The notes under the pieces are model-generated. The model ran no database searches. It worked only from the letters and a program-made list of their open reading frames with translations, and was not told the DNA's origin. The position numbers and the translations under genes are program-made. Positions 16,345 to 25,238 of a stretch of 64,000 bases of DNA are shown here, piece after piece; within the stretch, counting starts at the first letter, position 1, and every line of letters starts with the position of its first letter. The DNA comes from Porticoccus sp002341315 (lineage in GTDB: Bacteria; Pseudomonadota; Gammaproteobacteria; Pseudomonadales; Porticoccaceae): NCBI RefSeq assembly GCF_047634355.1, contig NZ_JBLIAL010000007.1, one strand, 5' to 3'.

Positions 16345-16994
16345 TTATTTTCAGCGGTGCAGCCAAAATAGCGCGCCGCCGCACCATCCTGCCAGACCGG
16401 GTATTTTTCCATAACAGTGGTAAACAGAGGGCATTCCAGCCAGCGGTTTAACCAATGCCGCAATCCGGGATAGGGCGCACTGGAAAACCAGTCCGGATCC
16501 ACCAGGGAAAACTGCCGCACAAACGGAAAAATGGCTACATCGGCAAAGCCCGGTTGATGACCGAGCAAGAACGGCTGCTGTTGCAAACAGGTTTCTAGGG
16601 TTTGTAAAAAAACCTCCCCTTCGACACGATAATCCGCCGGGGTTTGCTCAGGGTAACGGTCCGCATACTTATAATGGTCCAGATGCGTTTTGAACGACCC
16701 GTCGTTCTCTGCAATCAGCCGGGAGACTTCGTGGCTTTTGGCTGGATCCATCCAATTGTCCGGATCATGAACAGCCAGAGCCCAGTACATCACATCACAG
16801 CTTTCATCCAGCACACGGCCGTCGGGCAGTACCAGCACGGGCACCGTACCTTTCGGCGAAACCGCCAACATACTCGACGGCTTGTTCTTCAATAAAATTT
16901 CCCGCAATTCCACAGGAATACCAGCATAGCAAATGGCCATGCGTGCCCGGATGGCATAGGGACAGCGGCGGAAGGAATACAATACAGGCAACAT
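16341..16994 (-). CDS. Glutathione S-transferase family protein
   Basis: A 217-residue GST-like protein. The N-terminal thioredoxin fold has SFRRCPYAIRARMA, a Grx2-like CPY motif, followed by KGTVPVLVLPDGRVLDES, which contains the cis-proline and the glutathione-binding ES. The C-terminal helical domain has GFADVAIFPFVRQF. Whether it acts as transferase, thiol oxidoreductase or dehydroascorbate reductase is open; the active-site Cys favours redox chemistry. It stands alone on the minus strand. Confidence 0.82.
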   Translation of the reverse strand: MLPVLYSFRRCPYAIRARMAICYAGIPVELREILLKNKPSSMLAVSPKGTVPVLVLPDGRVLDESCDVMYWALAVHDPDNWMDPAKSHEVSRLIAENDGSFKTHLDHYKYADRYPEQTPADYRVEGEVFLQTLETCLQQQPFLLGHQPGFADVAIFPFVRQFSLVDPDWFSSAPYPGLRHWLNRWLECPLFTTVMEKYPVWQDGAAARYFGCTAENN

Positions 16995-17105
16995 CAGAAC
17001 CTACCCGGTAAAAAATAACCGAAGTCAGCGTAGCAAACTTTCCACACCGGTCGCCAGCAGGCTTTATACTGGCCGCCCAGCCAAAAAACAGGAGTTCAGG
17101 CAAAT

Positions 17106-17768
17106 ATGAAACCGCTACTACCCGGGGTCGAAATAGAACCCGCATCACCGGCAAATGCCGCTGTCATATGGCTACACGGGCTGGGGGCCAACGGCCACGA
17201 TTTTGAACCTGTGGTGCCGGAACTCAAGCTTCCCGCCACTTTACCGGTCCGCTTTATCTTTCCCCACGCACCGCAGCTTCCAGTGACCATCAATGGTGGC
17301 GTTATGATGCCAGCCTGGTACGACATTCTGGAGATGGAGCTGGATCGCAAGGTGGATATGACTCAACTGCGCCACTCTGCTCTCCAAATCCAGCAGCTCA
17401 TTGACCGGGAAATCGAACGGGGTATCGACAGCAGGCGGATTGTCGTTGCCGGATTCTCCCAGGGCGGAGCCGTCGGCTTCGAAGCAGCCCTCAGCTACCC
17501 CAAACCCCTGGCGGGCTTATTGGCTTTATCCACCTATTTTGCCACCGCCGATTCAATCGACATTCATCCCGCCAATCGGCAACTCCCCGTACAGATATTC
17601 CACGGCACCAGCGACGAAGTGGTGCCAGAACAGCTGGGCCGGAAAAGTGTCACCTTTTTGCGCGAACAGGGCTTTATACCCGGCTACCAAACCTTCCCCA
17701 TGGGACACGCTGTGTGCATGGAAGAAATTGAAGCGATCTCCCTTTGGCTGCAACAGGTGCTGGACTGA
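17106..17768 (+). CDS. Alpha/beta-hydrolase, carboxylesterase/phospholipase family
   Basis: A 220-residue carboxylesterase related to Pseudomonas EstB and acyl-protein thioesterases. The oxyanion region WLHGLGANGHDFEPVV precedes the nucleophile elbow GFSQGG; acid and base of the triad are in GTSDEVVP and GHAVCMEE. No signal peptide, so cytoplasmic. Natural substrate is unknown; short-chain esters are usual for the family. Convergent with norR. Confidence 0.88.
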   Translation: MKPLLPGVEIEPASPANAAVIWLHGLGANGHDFEPVVPELKLPATLPVRFIFPHAPQLPVTINGGVMMPAWYDILEMELDRKVDMTQLRHSALQIQQLIDREIERGIDSRRIVVAGFSQGGAVGFEAALSYPKPLAGLLALSTYFATADSIDIHPANRQLPVQIFHGTSDEVVPEQLGRKSVTFLREQGFIPGYQTFPMGHAVCMEEIEAISLWLQQVLD

Positions 17769-17794
17769 TCCCAGGCCATTTCAATGGTCCTGGT

Positions 17795-19354
17795 TTATTT
17801 CAGTCCCAGTCGATACGCCAACTTGTGCAGGTTGCTGGCATCCACATTCAACATCCTCGCCGCTGACGCCCAATTACCGTCGCTGGCGGTCAAGGCCTGT
17901 TGAATCGCGTGCCGCTGGCTGCTTTCCACCACTTCACGCATCGGCATAACCGTCTGCAGTTCGGCGTGACCAATTCCAGCGGACGCTGGCCCCATGCCAG
18001 TCATGGGGCGGACCATCTCTTGGCTACCAACTCCCTCATCCAAATCCAGCAATTCTGCCCCCAGGGATATGATTTCGGTGCGTGTCGCGCCTCGACTGAC
18101 AGCCTTGAGCACCGCACGACTGATAACATGCTCCAACTCCCGCACATTACCCGGCCAAGGGTATCGGCACAGAGCCGTCTCGGCATCAGGGGGCAGCCGT
18201 AGACTGCGCAGGCCGATCCGAGCCCGGTTCAGCTCCAGAAAGCGACCGGCCAACAGTAACACGTCGTTGCCGCGCTCCCGCAAAGGCGGGATCGGCACCG
18301 GGTAGACAGACAAGCGATGATAGAGATCGGCACGAAAATCGCCGTCGCGCACACTATCATGCAGGTTGCGGTTGGTGGCAGCGATCACGCGCACATTGAC
18401 CCGTCGTGGCCGGTCCGAACCAAGCCGTTGAATCTCACCATTCTGCAAGGCCCGCAACAATTTCGCCTGCACCGACAGCGGTAGCTCACCCACCTCATCG
18501 AGAAATAAAGTGCCCCCATCCGCCGCCTCAAAACGCCCTGGACGTTCGCTGATTGCCCCGGAAAAGGCGCCTTTTACATGGCCGAACAGCTCACTCTCCG
18601 CCAGGGATTCCGGTAGAGCAGCACAGTTGACATGCACCATAGGCCGGTCCGCACGACGAGACAATACGTGCACCCGGCGGGCGAACAACTCTTTGCCCAC
18701 CCCCGTTTCACCCAACAGCAGCACCGGCAGCTCGGAATCTGCCACCACCGTCAATTCATGCAGCAGGGCCTGCAATGCCTCGCTTTGACCAACAATCTCC
18801 TCTTCCACCTCAACCACCGATACCCCGTTCCCGGAATGGGGCTCCCGCACCAGGCGCAGACCCTGCAATTCCTGCTCCAGCCGGGTGACACGGATGGCGG
18901 CCTCCGTCAGTAGGCCGAAGTGTTTCAGAGTCTGCGTGGCTTCACCGCTGAAAGCCCCGGCATCCAAGGCATCCAGGGTTAAAACACCCCACTGAATCCC
19001 CTCCACATAGAGGCTGATACCCATGCAGTCGTGCACCGGCAGGGGTTCACCTACCTGACAGTCGAGCAAGCCGTCATAGGGGTCTGGCAGCTCACTACCA
19101 GGCTCGAAGCGGGTTGGATCACGCCGCGAGAGGATGGCCGCCAGCCTGGGATGCTGGGCCACCACAAAGCGCCTGCCAAGTGTCTCATGCACAAGGCCAT
19201 CCACCGCCACTGGGCGCAGCCGGTTTTCCTCAAGGCGCAACACAGCCACCGCCCCGCATTGAAATTGCTCGCGGAGCACAGACACCAGCCGCTGCAAACG
19301 TACCGCCGACGGCAGGTTGACCACCAGGTCCGACAACAACATCAAATCGATCAT
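17795..19354 (-). CDS. norR: Nitric-oxide-responsive transcriptional activator NorR
   Basis: A 519-residue sigma-54 activator. An N-terminal GAF domain (about 1-180) carries ELPDPYDGLLD, the region of the non-haem iron ligands that sense NO. The AAA+ domain has GETGVGKE and FLDEVGEL; the sigma-54 contact loop reads GAFSGA, a Thr-to-Ser change from GAFTGA. A C-terminal Fis-type HTH (DGNWASAARMLNVDASNLHKLA) binds DNA. It is divergent from ytfE-norB, and a GGT-N7-ACC site abuts its start codon, suggesting autoregulation. Confidence 0.94.
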   Translation of the reverse strand: MIDLMLLSDLVVNLPSAVRLQRLVSVLREQFQCGAVAVLRLEENRLRPVAVDGLVHETLGRRFVVAQHPRLAAILSRRDPTRFEPGSELPDPYDGLLDCQVGEPLPVHDCMGISLYVEGIQWGVLTLDALDAGAFSGEATQTLKHFGLLTEAAIRVTRLEQELQGLRLVREPHSGNGVSVVEVEEEIVGQSEALQALLHELTVVADSELPVLLLGETGVGKELFARRVHVLSRRADRPMVHVNCAALPESLAESELFGHVKGAFSGAISERPGRFEAADGGTLFLDEVGELPLSVQAKLLRALQNGEIQRLGSDRPRRVNVRVIAATNRNLHDSVRDGDFRADLYHRLSVYPVPIPPLRERGNDVLLLAGRFLELNRARIGLRSLRLPPDAETALCRYPWPGNVRELEHVISRAVLKAVSRGATRTEIISLGAELLDLDEGVGSQEMVRPMTGMGPASAGIGHAELQTVMPMREVVESSQRHAIQQALTASDGNWASAARMLNVDASNLHKLAYRLGLK

Positions 19355-19412
19355 GGTTTTATAAACCCTATTATGGTTATTTAAACCATATCAAATAATG
19401 GTTATAACAACC
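19355..19412. promoter_or_regulatory. Three NorR enhancer sites (GGT-N7-ACC)
   Basis: Three copies of GGT-N7-ACC lie at 19355-19367, 19375-19387 and 19400-19412; the last two are embedded in the longer palindrome ATGGTTAT-N-ACCAT. This is the NorR binding pattern known from Ralstonia (GGT-N7-ACC), and three tandem sites are the usual number. They sit 40-100 bases upstream of the sigma-54 promoter at 19453. Confidence 0.85.
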
Positions 19413-19452
19413 ATAATATATTTAATATATTGAAATATAACAATAATTTTTT

Positions 19453-19468
19453 TGGCATAGCTTGTGCT
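19453..19468 (+). promoter_or_regulatory. Sigma-54 promoter of the ytfE-norB operon
   Basis: TGGCATAGCTTGTGCT has the GG and GC dinucleotides exactly 10 bases apart, matching sigma-54 -24/-12. Predicted start is about 19479, giving a 33-base leader to ytfE. Confidence 0.82.
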
Positions 19469-19511
19469 TTATCTCTTGTGACAAATCATAAACCTTGAGA
19501 GAGCGAGCATC

Positions 19512-20192
19512 ATGAATATTCTCGAACAACCGCTGGGCACTCTGGCCCGAACCATCCCCGGTGCCACCCGCCTTTTTTATCAAAATCGTCTGGACTTCTG
19601 CTGTGGTGGACACGAAAGCCTGCAGGATGCCGCCATTTGCCGTGGCCTGAACCCGAAAACGATCGCCGCACAACTCAATGTCCTGCAGCAAACAAAAAAT
19701 ACGGATCAGGTTGCACACCAGGCGACCCCCGAAACACTGATCCCCCACATTCTTGAACGCTACCATGAGCGTCACCGGGAACAGTTGCCTGAACTGGTAC
19801 GGCTGGCCGCACGGGTAGAGCTGGTTCACCGTGAGCACCCGGACTGCCCCAAAGGACTATCCAACCTACTGATGGCCATGCACCAGGAACTGGAGAGCCA
19901 TATGCTCAAAGAAGAAAACGTGTTGTTCCCCATACTTTTGCGTCACCTATTCGACCATGCCATCAACCCCATTGCCATGATGCGTTTTGAGCACGACCAG
20001 CACGGTCAGTCGGTGAAACAAATGGAACAGCTGACCAAAAACCTGACCCTGCCCGATGATGCTTGCGATACCTGGCAGGCGCTCTACTGGCAATTGGACT
20101 GGTTCCGCGCCGACCTCATGGAGCACATCCACCTGGAAAATAACCTGCTGTTTGAGCGCGTCGCTGCACAGGGAGCTAATGGTCATGGGTAA
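19512..20192 (+). CDS. ytfE: Iron-sulfur cluster repair di-iron protein (YtfE/DnrN/RIC)
   Basis: A 226-residue RIC protein. The N-terminal ScdA_N segment has the CCGG motif in NRLDFCCGGHESL. The hemerythrin-like domain supplies His/Glu di-iron ligands: HILERYHERHREQ, MHQELESHMLKEENVLFP, MRFEHDQHG and HIHLENNLLFE. It repairs Fe-S clusters damaged by NO and peroxide. It is the first gene of the NorR-controlled operon and overlaps norB by eight bases, linking cluster repair to NO removal. Confidence 0.94.
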   Translation: MNILEQPLGTLARTIPGATRLFYQNRLDFCCGGHESLQDAAICRGLNPKTIAAQLNVLQQTKNTDQVAHQATPETLIPHILERYHERHREQLPELVRLAARVELVHREHPDCPKGLSNLLMAMHQELESHMLKEENVLFPILLRHLFDHAINPIAMMRFEHDQHGQSVKQMEQLTKNLTLPDDACDTWQALYWQLDWFRADLMEHIHLENNLLFERVAAQGANGHG

Positions 20193-22464
20193 ATACAACA
20201 AATTGTGGTGGGCACTGATCGCTGTCCTGGCTGCCACCTTTGCCCTGCTGGGCTACTTCGGGGTGGAAGTATATCGCAAGGCACCACCCATACCGGATAG
20301 GGTGGTGACCATAAGTGGTCACCAGATCATGACCAGGGAAAGCATTCTCGATGGCCAGACGGCCTGGCAGTCAGTAGGCGGCATGCAGCTTGGTTCCATT
20401 TGGGGTCACGGCGCCTATCAGGCACCGGACTGGACCGCCGACTGGCTTCACCGCGAGCTACTTGCCTGGCTGGAACTGGCCGCTCAAGAGGAATTTGGCC
20501 TCGACTATGGCGCACTGACTGGCCGGGATAAAAACACGCTGCAGTATGAATTGAAACAGGCCTATCGGGCCAATACCTATAACCCGGAGACGGACGTACT
20601 GACGGTATCTGAGCGACGGGCTCGAGCCATGGCCCAGACAGCGGACTACTACAATGGTCTGTTCGGCGGAGAGCCGACACTGCAGTCCACTCGGGAAAGT
20701 TACGCCATGAAAGAGGTGACACTACCCAGTGGTGAGCGGCGCGCGCAGCTAACCGACTTTTTCTTCTGGACCGCATGGGCGGCGGCGACCGAGCGCTACC
20801 CGGGCGAAGCCACCTACACCAATAACTGGCCACATGAACCGCTGATTGGCAACAAGCCCACGGCGGAGAACATTGTCTGGTCTATCGCAAGCGTGGTCTT
20901 TCTCATCGCCGGTGTAGGCGGTTTAATCTGGGGCTGGGCCTTTCTGAGCAAGAAAGACGAAGAAGACCCGGTCTCACCCAAAAATGACCCGATTACCACC
21001 TTTCCGCTAACCCCTTCTCAGAAAGCGTTGGGCAAGTATCTGATTGCCGTAGTCGGACTGTTCACCCTGCAGGTGTTTCTCGGCGGCTTTGTCGCCCATT
21101 ACACCGTCGAAGGCCAGGGGTTTTACGGCCTCAACACGTCAGAATGGCTCCCCTACAGCCTGGTGCGCACCTGGCATATTCAGTCGGCAATGTTCTGGAT
21201 TGCCACGGGCTTTCTTGCTGCCGGTCTGTTCTTGGCACCAATTATCAACGGTGGCAAGGATCCAAAATATCAAAAGTTAGGCGTAGATATTCTTTTCTGG
21301 GCGTTGATTGCGGTGGTGGTCGGCTCCTTTACCGGCAACTTCTTCGCGATTAATCAGATCATGCCCGCCGAGTGGAGCTTCTGGCTGGGGCACCAAGGCT
21401 ACGAATACGTTGACCTCGGGCGCTTCTGGCAGATTCTGAAAGTCGCAGGCATTGCCTTCTGGCTGATGCTGATGATGCGCGGCATTGTGCCAGCCCTCAA
21501 GCAGGGAGGTGATAAAAGCTTACTGGTGTTGCTCACAGCATCAGTAGTGGCTATCGGCCTGTTCTACAGTGCCGGCCTGCTCTATGGCGAGCGCACCCAT
21601 ATTTCCATTATGGAATACTGGCGCTGGTGGGTGGTACATCTGTGGGTAGAGGGCTTCTTTGAGGTATTTGCCACCACTGCACTGGCCTTTATTTTCTGCA
21701 GCATGGGACTGGTGTCACGCACCATGGCGACAACGGCATCCCTGGCCTCCGCGTCCCTGTTTTTACTCGGCGGCGTACCCGGCACTTTTCACCATTTGTA
21801 TTTCTCGGGCACCACCACACCGGTTATGGCAGTAGGCGCCACCTTCAGTGCGCTGGAAGTAGTGCCACTGGTCGTGTTGGGTTATGAGGCATGGGAGAGC
21901 TGGCGACTGAAATTCCGCGCCCCCTGGATGCAGGATATCAAGTGGCCCCTGTTGTTCTTTGTGGCCGTAGCGTTCTGGAACATGCTGGGTGCTGGCGTAT
22001 TGGGCTTTATGATCAATCCGCCCATTTCGCTGTATTACGTGCAGGGCCTGAACACTACGCCGACCCACGCGCATGCGGCCCTGTTCGGAGTATACGGCTT
22101 CCTGGCACTGGGCTTCTGCCTGCTGATCCTACGTTATATTCGCCCCGAAATGGTTTTTAGTGAGCGACTGATGAAAACCGCCTTTTGGTGGATGAACGGC
22201 GGCTTGGTGCTGATGCTGTTTACCAGCCTGCTACCGGTAGGAATCATTCAATTTATCGGCAGTGCCTCCGAGGGTCTTTGGTACGCCCGCAGCGAAGCCT
22301 TTCTGCAGCAGCCCATACTGGTGACCTTGCGCTGGGTGCGCACCCTGGGTGACGTGGTATTCATTGTCGGGGCCCTGGCGGTGAGCTGGCAGGTAGTACG
22401 CGGCATCTGGCCCGTCTCTGGTCATCAAAGACAAAACATCTATGGCGAAGATATCGCTGTTTGA
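20185..22464 (+). CDS. norB: Nitric oxide reductase, quinol-dependent single-subunit type (qNOR)
   Basis: A 759-residue inner-membrane enzyme that reduces NO to N2O with electrons from quinol. An N-terminal anchor and a NorC-like periplasmic domain without haem c precede about 12 catalytic helices, as in qNOR. Histidine ligands are visible in RTWHIQSAMFW and TPTHAHAALFG (haems) and in VVHLWVEGFFE and GTFHHLYFSG (non-haem iron). Start MGKYNKLWW at 20185 follows GGGAG by nine bases; an ATG at 20179 is possible. No other denitrification gene is in the window, so the role is probably NO detoxification. Confidence 0.94.
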   Translation: MGKYNKLWWALIAVLAATFALLGYFGVEVYRKAPPIPDRVVTISGHQIMTRESILDGQTAWQSVGGMQLGSIWGHGAYQAPDWTADWLHRELLAWLELAAQEEFGLDYGALTGRDKNTLQYELKQAYRANTYNPETDVLTVSERRARAMAQTADYYNGLFGGEPTLQSTRESYAMKEVTLPSGERRAQLTDFFFWTAWAAATERYPGEATYTNNWPHEPLIGNKPTAENIVWSIASVVFLIAGVGGLIWGWAFLSKKDEEDPVSPKNDPITTFPLTPSQKALGKYLIAVVGLFTLQVFLGGFVAHYTVEGQGFYGLNTSEWLPYSLVRTWHIQSAMFWIATGFLAAGLFLAPIINGGKDPKYQKLGVDILFWALIAVVVGSFTGNFFAINQIMPAEWSFWLGHQGYEYVDLGRFWQILKVAGIAFWLMLMMRGIVPALKQGGDKSLLVLLTASVVAIGLFYSAGLLYGERTHISIMEYWRWWVVHLWVEGFFEVFATTALAFIFCSMGLVSRTMATTASLASASLFLLGGVPGTFHHLYFSGTTTPVMAVGATFSALEVVPLVVLGYEAWESWRLKFRAPWMQDIKWPLLFFVAVAFWNMLGAGVLGFMINPPISLYYVQGLNTTPTHAHAALFGVYGFLALGFCLLILRYIRPEMVFSERLMKTAFWWMNGGLVLMLFTSLLPVGIIQFIGSASEGLWYARSEAFLQQPILVTLRWVRTLGDVVFIVGALAVSWQVVRGIWPVSGHQRQNIYGEDIAV

Positions 22465-22498
22465 CACACATTCCCCATCAACTAACAGGAGAAACATC

Positions 22499-22858
22499 AT
22501 GTTGAAATCGTTTAAAAAAATAACCGCCGCCGGGCTCATTACATTGCTCATCACCCCCGCCATCCACTCGGCGGAGGTGATCGGCCACAGCAATGACAAC
22601 ACTGGCGGACAGGTTACCGGGGGCTCAATCCTGTTCCTGATCGGCGGTGCAGCCGGTGGCCCCGCCGGCGCACTTGTCGGCGCCTTTCTCGGCACCTGGG
22701 TCGGCGATAAAACCCAGCAACAGGCGGGCCTCAGTGGTGATCGCTACACAGTCATAACCGAACAGGGTGAAACCCATGCATTTCGCAGCCCCAACCGGGA
22801 ATTTGAATTGGGCGACCAGGTAGATATCGTCGGCATTCGCCTGCAACCCGCTCCTTGA
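22499..22858 (+). CDS. Secreted small glycine-zipper protein in the NO operon
   Basis: A 119-residue protein. Residues 1 to about 24 are a signal peptide (KKITAAGLITLLITPAIHSA). Residues about 44-66 form a glycine zipper (IGGAAGGPAGALVGAFLG), a motif of outer-membrane or membrane-inserting lipoprotein-like proteins, though no lipobox Cys is seen. The C-terminal part (YTVITEQGETHAFRSPN) looks like a small beta domain. AGGAG precedes the ATG by seven bases; the gene lies 35 bases after norB, so it is probably co-induced by NO. Function unknown. Confidence 0.75.
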   Translation: MLKSFKKITAAGLITLLITPAIHSAEVIGHSNDNTGGQVTGGSILFLIGGAAGGPAGALVGAFLGTWVGDKTQQQAGLSGDRYTVITEQGETHAFRSPNREFELGDQVDIVGIRLQPAP

Positions 22859-22865
22859 TCACGGC

Positions 22866-22893
22866 TACCGGTGTGGGCGTCCTCTCACCGGTA
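22866..22893. terminator. Hairpin after the NO operon
   Basis: TACCGGTG / CACCGGTA, a perfect 8-bp stem with a 12-base loop, starts eight bases after the last gene's stop. Only CCTTCTC follows instead of a T-run, so it may be a weak terminator or a 3'-end stabiliser. Confidence 0.4.
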
Positions 22894-22961
22894 CCTTCTC
22901 ACTCCGCGGGACACGCATCACTCTGCTATCATTAGCTGTCCCGCCACGTTGTGAGGCCTGC

Positions 22962-23993
22962 ATGGCAAATTCGTCCCCCATCTATCCATTCCGCAAACCA
23001 CCCAAACCGGGTGTACCCCAACAGATCGCCGACGGCGTCCACTGGCTGCGCATGCCACTGCCTTTCCGGCTCGACCATATCAATCTGTGGCTGCTTGAAG
23101 AAAGTGATGGCTGGACGATAGTCGATACCGGGCTGGCCACCGAGGATACTACCGAGCTGTGGTTAAAACTCTCGCCGATTGTGTCATCAAAAAAACCGGT
23201 AAAACGCCTGATTGCCACCCACATGCACCCGGATCATATCGGACTCGCCGCCTGGCTGTGCCGTCACAGCGGCGCCGAATTCTGGATGTCCCGCAGCGAG
23301 TATATGCATTGTCGGATCCTGCTGGCCGACAGTAACCGCGAAGCACCGGAAGAGGCGATCAGCTTCTATCGGGCCGCCGGTTTCAACGATGAACAACTGC
23401 GTTACTATCGCGCCAAATTTGGCTCTTTCGGGAGCATGGTCCGCGGGATGCCGGCCACTTATCACCGGCTGCAGCACGGCGACAGCTTCATCATCGGGGG
23501 ACGTCGCTGGCAGCTGGTCATGGGCGAGGGACACTCCCCCGAGCACGCCTGCCTGCACTGCCCCGAACTGGACCTGTTTATCGCCGGCGACCAGCTGCTG
23601 CCGACCATTTCCTCCAACGTCAGCGTCTGGCCCATGGAACCGGCCGGCAACCCACTGCAGGCATGGATCGACAGCTGCCACAGGCTCAAGGCCCTGCTAC
23701 CGGAAAAGACGCTGGTGTTGCCCTCCCACGGCCTGCCCTTCACCGGCGCTCAGCCGAGATTGCAGGCTCTGATCGACGGTCACCAACGGGACCTGGACAG
23801 GGTTGTGGAACATTGCGACAGGCCAAAACGGGTGAAGGATCTGTTTCCGCTACTTTTCAAGGCACCGATCGGCAACTCGATGCTGGTTCTGGCCACGGGC
23901 GAAAGCTATGCCCACCTGCACTACCTGATGGCACAGGGGAAACTCACTATGCAGACCGACAAAAGCGGGGTTAACTGGTATCAGCGCGTTTGA
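22962..23993 (+). CDS. MBL-fold metallo-hydrolase
   Basis: A 343-residue metallo-beta-lactamase-fold protein. The metal site is clear: THMHPDHIG (HxHxDH), a later His in GEGHSPEHACLHC, Asp in FIAGDQLLP and His in LPSHGLPF. The C-terminal helical extension (LQALIDGHQRDLDRV) resembles the LACTB2-like winged domain of this family. No signal peptide. Substrate unknown; relatives include thioesterases and nucleases. Convergent with the DUF2238 gene. Confidence 0.85.
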   Translation: MANSSPIYPFRKPPKPGVPQQIADGVHWLRMPLPFRLDHINLWLLEESDGWTIVDTGLATEDTTELWLKLSPIVSSKKPVKRLIATHMHPDHIGLAAWLCRHSGAEFWMSRSEYMHCRILLADSNREAPEEAISFYRAAGFNDEQLRYYRAKFGSFGSMVRGMPATYHRLQHGDSFIIGGRRWQLVMGEGHSPEHACLHCPELDLFIAGDQLLPTISSNVSVWPMEPAGNPLQAWIDSCHRLKALLPEKTLVLPSHGLPFTGAQPRLQALIDGHQRDLDRVVEHCDRPKRVKDLFPLLFKAPIGNSMLVLATGESYAHLHYLMAQGKLTMQTDKSGVNWYQRV

Positions 23994-24006
23994 ATCACAG
24001 GCAAAA

Positions 24007-24630
24007 TCAATGCTTCATTGACCCAGTGACAACCGCCATCTGCCGGTCGTGCCAGCCACCCAGCAGCAACTGGGCACTTATCGCGCCGAGCAAGGCGATA
24101 AACATATCCCACTGGGCATCCCAGACATCCCCCTGGGTGCCGAGGAACTCGACGGAACCATCGCCACCCACCACCGCAGTCAACCACTCCAGCAATTCAT
24201 AAAAGGCACTGAACGCCAGACAAAAACAGGTAACCAGAAAAAACAGCCAGTAGCGCCCGGCCACAACCCGGTTGCGCCAGAGGACTTCTCTCGCCAGAAT
24301 CGCGGGCACGAAGCCCTGGGCAAGATGCCCAAAACGATCATAGTGGTTGCGGGTAAAATCAAACCAGTCTGCCACCAAAAAACCCAGGGGCACCCTGGCA
24401 TAGGTATAGTGGGCACCGACCAGCAAAATGACGGCGTGCAGAAAAATCAGGTAATAGCTGAGTCGCGTCAACGGGAAACCCCGTCGGGTGATGTACAGCA
24501 CCGGCAAGGCCAACAGTACGGGGATCGCCTCAAGCCACCAGGTAGCGCGATCAAACGGCGCGATCCAGGACCAGACCAGCACGGCCAGCAGAACAGCCAG
24601 CAACCACAACAGTTCCCGGTTAGCGGCCAT
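24007..24630 (-). CDS. DUF2238 (YjdF-like) integral membrane protein
   Basis: A 207-residue polytopic membrane protein with five to six hydrophobic segments (for example LLWLLAVLLAVLVWSW, YWLFFLVTCFCLAFSAFY). Family signatures NHYDRFGHLAQGFVPAI and SAFYELLEW-TQGDVWDAQWDM place it in DUF2238. Conserved His/Asp/Glu within the membrane suggest catalysis or metal binding, but no function is established. Its ATG overlaps the ubiX stop (TAATG), so it is translated with ubiX. Confidence 0.85.
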   Translation of the reverse strand: MAANRELLWLLAVLLAVLVWSWIAPFDRATWWLEAIPVLLALPVLYITRRGFPLTRLSYYLIFLHAVILLVGAHYTYARVPLGFLVADWFDFTRNHYDRFGHLAQGFVPAILAREVLWRNRVVAGRYWLFFLVTCFCLAFSAFYELLEWLTAVVGGDGSVEFLGTQGDVWDAQWDMFIALLGAISAQLLLGGWHDRQMAVVTGSMKH

Positions 24631-25238
24631 TATCCGCCCCAGCGGGGCAACAGGCTCTGCTCAATATTCAGATGATCGAGCAACCTCGCCACCAGAAAAT
24701 CCACCAGATCATCGATCGTCTGCGGGTTCTGGTAAAAACCCGGCATCGCCGGCATCACGGTAACACCCAACCGGGCCAGTTTCAGCAGATTCTCGAGATG
24801 CAATTCTGACAGGGGCGTCTCTCTGGGGACCACAATCAGCTGCTGTTTTTCCTTGATCACCACATCTGCCGCACGCTCAATCAGATTATTGCTGGCACCA
24901 CAGGCAATCGCAGAAATAGTGCCGCCACTGGCGGGACAGATCACCATGGAACGGGGCGCAGCGGAGCCCGACGCCACGGGCGAGAACCAGTCACGGGACG
25001 TATTGACAAGGATCTGGTCCGGCTCCGCATCAAAGTTGAGTGTCAGAAAGTCCTCCAGCGCCTCATCCCCTGGCAACGTCAGTTCTGTCTCGGTTTCCAC
25101 CACAACCCGCGCCGCTTCCGATATCAGGAACTGGATCTGGCAGTTGGCCTGAACCAGACAGTCCAGCAGTCGCAAACCATACTGGGCACCGGATGCCCCG
25201 GTCATTGCCAGGGTTATCGAACGATCAAACTCTGCCAT
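24630..25238 (-). CDS. ubiX: Flavin prenyltransferase UbiX
   Basis: A 202-residue UbiX, which makes prenylated FMN, the cofactor of the UbiD decarboxylase in ubiquinone synthesis. Motifs: MTGASGAQYGLRLL (FMN/phosphate loop), CPASGGTISAIACGASNNLIERAADV, and VVPRETPLSELHLENLLKL. The start at 25238 is chosen for GAGGAG seven bases upstream; an upstream GTG/ATG frame would extend into mpl. It overlaps mpl by 14 bases. Confidence 0.93.
   Translation of the reverse strand: MAEFDRSITLAMTGASGAQYGLRLLDCLVQANCQIQFLISEAARVVVETETELTLPGDEALEDFLTLNFDAEPDQILVNTSRDWFSPVASGSAAPRSMVICPASGGTISAIACGASNNLIERAADVVIKEKQQLIVVPRETPLSELHLENLLKLARLGVTVMPAMPGFYQNPQTIDDLVDFLVARLLDHLNIEQSLLPRWGG

Noticed and set aside
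20056..20184. Longer N-terminus for norB
   Set aside because: The extra codons lie wholly within ytfE in another frame and lack qNOR similarity; MGKYNKLWW after GGGAG is the natural start.
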